A stretch of DNA of 5,977 nucleotides from Spirochaeta sp. (GTDB lineage: Bacteria; Spirochaetota; Spirochaetia; Spirochaetales_E; Spirochaetaceae_B), in the NCBI GenBank assembly GCA_030590585.1, contig JAUUYD010000161.1:1-5977 (forward strand), in the 5' to 3' direction. The first letter of the stretch is position 1, and the number at the start of each line of letters is the position of its first letter. Shown piece after piece: positions 1-4,844 of the stretch. Made by a program: the position numbers and the translations under genes. The notes under the pieces are model-generated. The model searched no databases, was not told the origin of the DNA, and was given only the letters and a program-made list of their open reading frames with translations.

Positions 1-512
1 CGCCAGAGGTCAATTGTCGTCTTCCCTTTGCCCAGCACCCGCTCAGCCCACCCGGGACCGGGAACTGCGGCAACACACCAGGAAATTTTATGACCGCCTA
101 TCGCATCATGAAACCGGCGGATTTTCTGCCGTTGGAATTTCTCATAAAGCATCATGGCGTTCTGGTCGGTATCGGCAAGCAGACCGACATCTTCGAAGGA
201 TGCCAGGACCAGATATCCCCAACCTTCCCCCAATATGGAATCCTGCCATGCTTCCATCCAACCGGGAGCGGCAGCAAGGGTCGATTCATCACCTGCCTGA
301 GCCGCTATACGGGATTTGAGAATATGGAGATCGTTGAGTTTCAATTCCACAATTCCGGCTCCCCGGGCATAGGCCACTTCGGCACAGCGCCGGGCCAGAA
401 GAGAGCCGCTGATATGGTGACGGATTATCAGATTTTCACCCTTTTGAAGGTTGATTCCGGTGCCGATGAGCAGTTCCGCATAACGGGTATAATCAATTTC
501 TTCGAGTACCAT
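1..512 (-). CDS. M29-family metal-dependent aminopeptidase (AmpS/PepS-type), N-terminal part, cut by window edge
   Basis: Reading the minus strand from the ATG at 512-510 gives 170 open codons that run off the left edge. The product resembles the N-terminal domain of M29 (thermophilic) aminopeptidases, which remove N-terminal residues from peptides in the cytoplasm using a two-metal centre. Visible family signs are the opening YAELLIGTGINLQKGENLII (residues 11-30), the ARRCAEVAYARGAG helix (40-53) and the stretch SWCVAAVPGPGWAERVLG (144-161), which matches the family's 'W..AAVP...WA..V' region. Family members are about 400 residues, so some 40% is present. The metal ligands (Glu, His, Asp) lie in the C-terminal half and cannot be checked here. 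The start is set by an in-frame stop upstream with no other ATG between. There is no good Shine-Dalgarno sequence; AGGA sits 14 nt or more upstream. The gene is divergent from pabB. Confidence 0.85.
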   Translation of the reverse strand, partial: MVLEEIDYTRYAELLIGTGINLQKGENLIIRHHISGSLLARRCAEVAYARGAGIVELKLNDLHILKSRIAAQAGDESTLAAAPGWMEAWQDSILGEGWGYLVLASFEDVGLLADTDQNAMMLYEKFQRQKIRRFHDAIGGHKISWCVAAVPGPGWAERVLGKGKTTIDLW

Positions 513-519
513 CGGAATA

Positions 520-548
520 AATATAGTCCTGTTATCGATGGTTGGCCA
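520..548 (-). promoter_or_regulatory. Candidate sigma70-type promoter for the M29 aminopeptidase gene
   Basis: On the minus strand, TGGCCA (548-543, 4 of 6 matches to TTGACA) is followed after exactly 17 nt by TATATT (525-520, 5 of 6 matches to TATAAT). Only 7 nt separate the -10 hexamer from the ATG at 512, so a start of transcription at the normal distance would fall at or next to the start codon. That would give a leaderless mRNA and fits the lack of a Shine-Dalgarno sequence. The call rests on consensus matching by eye. Confidence 0.35.
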
Positions 549-570
549 GAGCTGAATGATTAATTAGTAT
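542..570 (+). promoter_or_regulatory. Candidate sigma70-type promoter for the pab operon
   Basis: On the plus strand TTGGCC (542-547, 4 of 6 matches to TTGACA) is followed after 17 nt by TAGTAT (565-570, 4 of 6 matches to TATAAT). The -35 box overlaps the one proposed for the divergent gene, both using the palindromic TGGCCA core. The -10 box ends 7 nt before the ATG at 578 and overlaps the alternative ATG at 569, so if this promoter is real, translation starts at 578 or later. The matches are modest. Confidence 0.28.
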
Positions 571-1615
571 GTTGACCATGAATCCAGGAGTTCCATTACT
601 TGATAACTTTGCAGTTGATGCCGGGAACGGCTCGGCTGAGATGGACCGAATGGCAGGTTCGGGAATCCCTTTTATCTTCATTGTTGATGCCTGGGCTGAG
701 CGTTGGATTGTGATGGAATTCTCCAAGGCTGCTGATAACGGGATTCTCTGGTATGTTGATGGTTTTGGAACTCTGGATAAACCCCGGGGATGTGAGCAGC
801 TTTTAAAAGGAAAGTATAAATTTGATGCAAGTATTGTTTCCCTGGAAAACTACAGTCGAGGATTTGATGTTATTCGCCAGGCTCAAATCCGGGGTGAATC
901 CTGGCTGGCAAATCTCACTTTTCCTTCCCGGCTGAACACCAATCTTTCATTGGAGCAGCTTGCCGGCTGTGCCCGGGCTCCATTCCGCTTATTTGTTCCC
1001 GGTCAATTGGCAGTTTTTTCCCCGGAGCGATTTATCAGTATCACCCGAGCTGGGGCGATTTCTTCTTTTCCGATGAAAGGAACAATTGATGCTTCCATAC
1101 CGAATGCAGCTGAAATAATTCTGGCTGATGAAAAGGAAGCAGCAGAGCATGTCACTATTGTGGATCTTATCAGGAACGATCTGGGTATGGTGGGCCGTCG
1201 GATTTCGGTACCTCGTTACCGGTTTATTACAGAAATTAAAGCCAGAGACCGGCATCTTCTTCAAGTGAGTTCTCAAGTTTCCGGGGAACTCGGATCCGAA
1301 TGGCGGCAGTATGTTGGAACGACACTGAAACGGCTGCTTCCCGCCGGTTCGGTAACCGGGGCACCTAAGAAGCGTACAGCTGAGATAATTCGGGAGGCTG
1401 AGAGTTATGATCGGGGGTGGTATACCGGTGTATTCGGTGTTTTTAACGGCCTTAGCCTGGATAGTGCGGTTATGATACGTTTTGTTGAGAAATCGACTGA
1501 GAAATCGACTGACAGGAATCTTATTTATAAAAGCGGTGGAGGAATTACCATTTACAGTGATATGGAAAGTGAATATGCAGAACTCAAAGCGAAAATCTAT
1601 TCCCATTTTGGTTGA
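569..1615 (+). CDS. pabB: Aminodeoxychorismate synthase component I (PabB), short form
   Basis: Chorismate-binding enzyme that converts chorismate plus ammonia to 4-amino-4-deoxychorismate, the first step to p-aminobenzoate and folate. Ammonia normally comes from PabA, which is not in this window. The catalytic half of the TrpE/PabB fold is complete: PMKGTIDA (168-175), EHVTIVDLIRNDLG (193-206), PAGSVTGAPK (258-267), YTGVFG (285-290) and GGGITIYSDMESEY (323-336), with E193 and E335 as likely Mg ligands. Lys170 in the P-x-K-G-T motif is typical of PabB; anthranilate synthase usually has Ala there, which argues against TrpE. At 348 residues it is shorter than E. coli PabB (about 450), as in other short-form PabBs. 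No start has a clear Shine-Dalgarno; the outermost ATG is listed, but ATG 578 is as likely. A 12-bp tandem repeat duplicates EKST at 307-314. The 3' end overlaps pabC by 41 nt. Confidence 0.9.
   Translation: MLTMNPGVPLLDNFAVDAGNGSAEMDRMAGSGIPFIFIVDAWAERWIVMEFSKAADNGILWYVDGFGTLDKPRGCEQLLKGKYKFDASIVSLENYSRGFDVIRQAQIRGESWLANLTFPSRLNTNLSLEQLAGCARAPFRLFVPGQLAVFSPERFISITRAGAISSFPMKGTIDASIPNAAEIILADEKEAAEHVTIVDLIRNDLGMVGRRISVPRYRFITEIKARDRHLLQVSSQVSGELGSEWRQYVGTTLKRLLPAGSVTGAPKKRTAEIIREAESYDRGWYTGVFGVFNGLSLDSAVMIRFVEKSTEKSTDRNLIYKSGGGITIYSDMESEYAELKAKIYSHFG
1486..1512 (+). repeat. 12-bp tandem duplication inside pabB
   Basis: The unit TGAGAAATCGAC occurs twice head to tail (1486-1497 and 1498-1509) and is followed by a partial third copy, TGA. 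In the pabB frame it encodes EKST twice, between the conserved RF strand and the GGG motif, a place where a loop is expected. Being a multiple of three, it keeps the frame. Confidence 0.85.
1564..1569 (+). promoter_or_regulatory. Ribosome binding site deciding the pabC start
   Basis: GGAAAG lies 5 nt before ATG 1575, inside the end of pabB. It supports 1575 over the upstream TTG at 1482 and suggests translational coupling of the two enzymes. Confidence 0.5.
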
Positions 1616-2213
1616 AACCATCCTTGCCGATTACGTACGGTTTTACGATTTGACACCTCACATCGACAGGATGATACGGTCCCGGCGAGATCTTTTCGGG
1701 ATTATGGCGCCTTACGGTCTACAAGGTGCTCTGGAGCGGGCCTCCGACTCTATCGGGTCCGGCCGCTGGAAGGTTCGGGTTCTCTACGATACGGAAATCC
1801 ACAGTGTGGAGGCCGTGGCCTACAAGCCCATGCCTTACGCCTCGGCGGCCCTGGTTGATGGCGGCCGGGTAAGCTATGCCTATAAAACTGTCGATCGCCC
1901 CGAACTGGATGAGCTGACCCGGCGGGCCCGGGCGGTCGGGGCTGATACGGCGCTCATCGTTTCGGGGGGAAAGATTACAGATTTTTCCTACGCCAATGCG
2001 GCCTTCTTCGACGGCCGCTGCTGGTGGACCCCTGCCGAAGTTCTGCTCCCCGGCACCCGGCGGGCCCGCCTTCTTGCAACAGGTAGTATCTCTGTGACAT
2101 CGTTAACCCCTGCCGACCTGAATCGCTTTATTTCAGTGAGCCCAATAAACGCCATGCTGGAATTGGGGGAGATAATGATGGATATTGGTAAGATCAGACA
2201 GGAGAACCCATGA
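1575..2213 (+). CDS. pabC: Aminodeoxychorismate lyase-like class IV aminotransferase (PabC)
   Basis: Probable PLP enzyme that splits aminodeoxychorismate into p-aminobenzoate and pyruvate, the step after PabB. Visible fold-type IV signs are the opening LVETIL (12-17), DRMIRSRRDLFG (31-42), YKTVDR (103-108) with Lys104 as the likely Schiff-base lysine, GGKITDFSYANAAFFDG (131-147), W-T-P (151-153) and G-T-R-R (160-163) for cofactor phosphate contact. At the place where aminotransferases of this fold usually have Glu (T-E-x-S-x-x-N), this protein has Asp136. At 212 residues it is short for the fold (E. coli PabC is about 270). The ATG at 1575 is chosen because GGAAAG lies 5 nt upstream and homology begins just after it; a longer frame from TTG 1482 would only add antiparallel-frame residues from inside pabB. 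Base composition is richer in GC than pabB. A general branched-chain or D-amino-acid aminotransferase is possible but less likely beside pabB. Confidence 0.82.
   Translation: MQNSKRKSIPILVETILADYVRFYDLTPHIDRMIRSRRDLFGIMAPYGLQGALERASDSIGSGRWKVRVLYDTEIHSVEAVAYKPMPYASAALVDGGRVSYAYKTVDRPELDELTRRARAVGADTALIVSGGKITDFSYANAAFFDGRCWWTPAEVLLPGTRRARLLATGSISVTSLTPADLNRFISVSPINAMLELGEIMMDIGKIRQENP
2200..2205 (+). promoter_or_regulatory. Ribosome binding site of the exported protease gene
   Basis: AGGAGA sits 4 nt before the ATG at 2210, the best Shine-Dalgarno in the plus-strand operon. The start overlaps the pabC stop as ATGA, so reinitiation is likely. Confidence 0.7.
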
Positions 2214-3691
2214 ATAAAACAACACGCTGGTCCCGCATCATTCTGATAATTATACTTTCCATTACCGCAGTCATGCACCTGGCCGCCAAGTCCCCGAGAT
2301 TCCCGAGACTGGTTCCCGGTGAAACAGTACAGGGTATCATCCATCCCGAAGATACACATAATAATTACAAGACTTTTCTTCTTGATATACCTTCTACAGC
2401 TTTAGCGGTAAGGGTGCGTATTACCGAATCGAATGCCGATCTGGATTTATACATCCGTCATGGCCAGGAAATGGAGGATTACGATCAGGCGGATTTCTAT
2501 TCTGATAGCGATGCCTGGCTGGAAGAACTTCATTTATACAAAGCAAATGAAACTTGGCTTCCCACCGGACGGTATTTTCTGGATGTGACTTACAACTGGG
2601 ATGAAATGCCCAGGGAGGATGGCAAATCTTTTTCACCGATACGATTCTCAATAGTTTATGAAGTCTTTGATGCCGAGAATATGGCACAGGCTCTTGTCCC
2701 CGGTGAGCCGGTGGTGTTTGAATTAAATGCGGATAACGGTTATCTGTCTCACTTTACCCTGGATATCCCCCGGAAAACTGAAGCTTTCCGCATCGATGTC
2801 CTGGATACCCCCGGGGATATCGATCTTTTTCTCTCAAGGGAAAACCCGGTACCTTCGAGGGGGGAATATCTTGTTATTGCCGATACTTATCTTGGCCGTG
2901 AAACAATAAGAATGAACGGGGAAGGTGCTTCTCCGGATTCCGGGCGTTATTATCTGACTGTTATTGAAGCAACTAATCCTGATTATCCGATTCCGGTCAG
3001 CCTGGTATTTTCCATAGGATCGGCCCCCCCGGCCGCGGCTCCGGAATTACCGGAAATACCGTTACCTGTCGAAGGTCCTGAGGCGGTACGCCTGGCGACG
3101 GTTCAGCTGGTGAGTTCCGCGGGTATCGGGTCCGGGTGTCTCGTCAGCCGGGATGGTCTGATTCTGACAAATCATCATGTTGTGGTAGATAATGGTGGAA
3201 AAGAACTCTCGGAAATAATTGTCGCGCTATCCCTGGATTCATTCGAAGCACCCCGGGAGCTCTTCACAGCAGAGGTGATCCGCAGCAGTCCTGGAAACGA
3301 TCTGGCCCTTATCAGGATTGTCGGAGATAAATGGGGCAGGCCTATTCCCGCAGGGTATGAGTTTCCTTTCTGGAAGCTTGGTGATCCCCAGGCTCTGAAT
3401 ATTGGAGATCCACTGCTCCTCATGGGGTATCCCTGGATGGGTTCCGGATTATCCCGTTCTTACATCACACTCACCCGGGGAATCCTGTCAGGTGGAGAGC
3501 AAACACCTTCAGGGCTTATATTGAAAACAGATGCTGTAATCGCCGGAGGCAGTTCAGGCGGGGCGGTGAGTGACGGGGGCTGGCGGCTTCTGGGTTTGCC
3601 CACCTTTGTAGTGAGTCAGGATGCCGCGCAGCTTACTTTCTTTGTTCCTGTAAACCGAATTCCCCGGGACTGGCGCCGTTTGTTCCGTTAG
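2210..3691 (+). CDS. Exported trypsin-like (S1/DegP-type) serine protease with two N-terminal PPC-like domains
   Basis: Predicted periplasmic or secreted serine endopeptidase. Residues 1-26 form a signal peptide (basic start, hydrophobic 10-24, possible cut near LAA/K26-27); no lipobox cysteine is present. Two related beta domains follow, about 34-150 and 162-269. Each opens with LVPGE and has a DLDLYI or DIDLFL strand and a late GRYFLDV or GRYYLTV strand, a pattern typical of bacterial pre-peptidase C-terminal (PPC) domains. A Pro/Ala-rich linker (272-290) leads to a chymotrypsin-fold domain (291-493). Its triad is readable: His323 in TNHHVV, Asp364 in GNDLALIRI and Ser449 in GGSSGGAV, as in DegP-like proteases. 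No PDZ domain follows, unlike DegP/HtrA. PPC domains are usually C-terminal to the protease and often removed, so the order here is inverted. The gene overlaps the pabC stop by 4 nt and precedes an ankyrin lipoprotein. Substrate is unknown; the PPC call is less certain than the protease call. Confidence 0.85.
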   Translation: MNKTTRWSRIILIIILSITAVMHLAAKSPRFPRLVPGETVQGIIHPEDTHNNYKTFLLDIPSTALAVRVRITESNADLDLYIRHGQEMEDYDQADFYSDSDAWLEELHLYKANETWLPTGRYFLDVTYNWDEMPREDGKSFSPIRFSIVYEVFDAENMAQALVPGEPVVFELNADNGYLSHFTLDIPRKTEAFRIDVLDTPGDIDLFLSRENPVPSRGEYLVIADTYLGRETIRMNGEGASPDSGRYYLTVIEATNPDYPIPVSLVFSIGSAPPAAAPELPEIPLPVEGPEAVRLATVQLVSSAGIGSGCLVSRDGLILTNHHVVVDNGGKELSEIIVALSLDSFEAPRELFTAEVIRSSPGNDLALIRIVGDKWGRPIPAGYEFPFWKLGDPQALNIGDPLLLMGYPWMGSGLSRSYITLTRGILSGGEQTPSGLILKTDAVIAGGSSGGAVSDGGWRLLGLPTFVVSQDAAQLTFFVPVNRIPRDWRRLFR

Positions 3692-3709
3692 GAATAGAAT
3701 GGGGATCTC

Positions 3710-4174
3710 ATGAAATCAGCCGCTGCAACATTATTAACCGCAACAGTATTTATTATGTTCCTGGGGTCCTGTGCCGCTGCCCCCCGGGGTAGAACGACAG
3801 CTTTGCATGAGGCTGCCGATGAGGGTGATATCAGGGAGATTGAAGAACTGATATCCGAAAAATCAGATGTCGATGCCCGTGATGAAGAGGGCCGTACGGC
3901 TCTGCATTATGCTGCCATCGCAGGTGATATCCTGGTAACAGCGGCCCTGCTTAATGCCGGTGCCGATCCCAATCTTCCCGACAGAGACGGGCGGGTACCC
4001 CTGCACTTTGCTGTTCTTTCCTGCAATCCCGATCTGACGGCTATGCTGCTGGGAGCCGATGCCGATCCTGCTGTTAACGATAAGGATGAAGAAACGCCGT
4101 TGGAACTTGCGGTTCGCAGCGGCTGTGAAGAGGCGGAGCAGACGATTAGATCGTCATTGTATCTGGGCTCCTAG
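3710..4174 (+). CDS. Ankyrin-repeat lipoprotein
   Basis: Small exported protein of 154 residues made almost wholly of ankyrin repeats, a protein-binding scaffold without catalytic activity. The N-terminus has a basic residue, a hydrophobic stretch (4-18) and the lipobox LGSC with Cys21 as the lipidated residue; Ala at +2 favours the outer membrane if E. coli sorting rules hold. Three full 33-residue repeats follow at 28-60, 61-93 and 94-126, with a shortened fourth at 127-148. Repeat 2 is closest to consensus (GRTALHYAA, then LLNAGADPN); repeat 3 has DAD instead of the GAD turn. The start at 3710 has GGGG at 3701-3704 about 5 nt upstream. It lies 18 nt after the protease stop, so the two are very likely cotranscribed, and the protease or its substrates are natural candidates as binding partner. 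No specific function can be assigned. The stop codon is shared with the gene on the opposite strand. Confidence 0.87.
   Translation: MKSAAATLLTATVFIMFLGSCAAAPRGRTTALHEAADEGDIREIEELISEKSDVDARDEEGRTALHYAAIAGDILVTAALLNAGADPNLPDRDGRVPLHFAVLSCNPDLTAMLLGADADPAVNDKDEETPLELAVRSGCEEAEQTIRSSLYLGS
4171..4174. other. Shared palindromic stop codon (CTAG) of two convergent genes
   Basis: CTAG reads TAG at 4172-4174 on the plus strand (end of the ankyrin lipoprotein) and TAG at 4173-4171 on the minus strand (end of the LiaF-like gene). There is no intergenic space for a terminator between the two operons. Confidence 0.95.
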
Positions 4175-4833
4175 CCAGTATCTTTACGGTTCTTTGCCTT
4201 TCGTCTTTTAGACGCATTTGACTGCCGTTTCGGATTGAGTTCTTTTCGTTTAATCTCGACGCTGCCCATAACAGCAAAACCTCTGACGCTGATGAGGGGA
4301 GCTCCCTCATCTCCGGCGTCGGCTTTGTTATCCATACTCCCAAGAAGCGGTAAACCGGACAAATCAGCATTAATACCCGGCGGGATAAGAATCTCAAGAT
4401 TTCCCATAATACAGCCCGCATTAATTGTTATTCCGCTGCGGGGAAACTCAGCTTCCCTGAAATCGAGTTTCACACTGCCCAGAAGTGAGAGGCAGGTTAT
4501 GGAGCGGGCCGGCTGCCAGCGGCTGTTTCTGGAGGAACTTCCAAGTATGGCGAAAAAAGACTGGTTTTCCCGGGGAACCCGGCTGTTTATCATCCAGGGG
4601 CGATCTGATTCTTCTGAAGAATCAGATGCGTTTTTTTCGCTCTCAGAGGCAGGGATATCCGAGATGAGGGCAATCAGAGCTTCTTTATCAACAGCTCCTG
4701 TGGCCTCTTCGAGACGCCGTTCCAGGGAGTCGACGGTAATACGCCCATCTGCATATGCTTTTTTAAGCAGGCTGATAACTTCGCCTCGAAGATCGTCGAC
4801 ACTCATTCTCTGGTATCTGTCTATAAAGCTCAT
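4171..4833 (-). CDS. DUF1707 / LiaF C-terminal-like cytoplasmic protein
   Basis: Two recognisable parts and a linker. Residues 8-62 match the DUF1707/SHOCT-like helical pattern, with AYADGRITVDSLERRLEEA (26-44) and a closing ALIALISDIP. Residues 64-78 form a Ser/Asp/Glu-rich linker. Residues 93-195 resemble the C-terminal domain of LiaF and related 'cell wall-active antibiotics response' proteins: short beta repeats LLGSVKLDF (117-125), IMGNLEILIP (142-151), LLGSM (163-167) and VMGSVEIKR (188-196). The tail (195-218) is strongly basic. No membrane segment or signal peptide is visible, whereas classical LiaF is membrane-bound, so this is likely soluble. In Firmicutes LiaF restrains the LiaRS envelope-stress system, but no such kinase or regulator is seen here and the role is unknown. 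The ATG at 4833 follows the lon stop by 4 nt with a strong Shine-Dalgarno, so it is coupled to lon. Confidence 0.78.
   Translation of the reverse strand: MSFIDRYQRMSVDDLRGEVISLLKKAYADGRITVDSLERRLEEATGAVDKEALIALISDIPASESEKNASDSSEESDRPWMINSRVPRENQSFFAILGSSSRNSRWQPARSITCLSLLGSVKLDFREAEFPRSGITINAGCIMGNLEILIPPGINADLSGLPLLGSMDNKADAGDEGAPLISVRGFAVMGSVEIKRKELNPKRQSNASKRRKAKNRKDTG
4603..4637 (+). terminator. Terminator-like palindrome plus T7 on the plus strand, inside the LiaF-like gene
   Basis: ATCTGATTCTTC (4603-4614) and GAAGAATCAGAT (4616-4627) are perfect inverted copies around a single T. As plus-strand RNA they can form an 11-bp stem with a 3-nt loop. GCG and then seven T (4631-4637) follow. 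This could end transcripts of the pab-protease-ankyrin operon about 430 nt past its last stop. Against it: the stem is AT-rich, three bases separate it from the T tract, and the sequence also codes for the acidic linker of the minus-strand gene. Confidence 0.4.
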
Positions 4834-4837
4834 CTAA

Positions 4838-4844
4838 TCACCTC
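4838..4844 (-). promoter_or_regulatory. Ribosome binding site of the LiaF-like gene, overlapping the lon stop
   Basis: GAGGTGA on the minus strand contains the lon TGA stop as its last three bases and lies 4 nt before the ATG at 4833. It fixes the start and indicates termination-reinitiation coupling from lon. Confidence 0.75.

Noticed and set aside
90..563. 157-codon plus-strand frame at the left edge
   Set aside because: It is antisense to the M29 aminopeptidase, whose minus-strand translation has clear family motifs; the plus-strand product has none.
1482..1574. Longer pabC beginning at TTG 1482
   Set aside because: The added 31 residues come from another frame of the pabB 3' end and include the tandem repeat; ATG 1575 has a plausible ribosome site and homology starts after it.
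989..1621. 210-codon minus-strand frame
   Set aside because: It lies wholly antisense to pabB, whose motifs are complete; the product looks like random antisense translation.
3024..3030. C7 run in the protease linker as a phase-variation switch
   Set aside because: It simply encodes part of the Pro/Ala linker, seven bases is short for a slippage switch, and no variants are visible.
4202..4214. CGTCT-TTT-AGACG inverted repeat near the convergent junction as a terminator
   Set aside because: Only a 5-bp stem, no T tract on either side, and located in the coding sequence of the basic tail.
4235..4837. 200-codon plus-strand frame
   Set aside because: Antisense to the LiaF-like gene, which has a strong Shine-Dalgarno and recognisable domains; the plus-strand product is Ser/Arg-rich without motifs.
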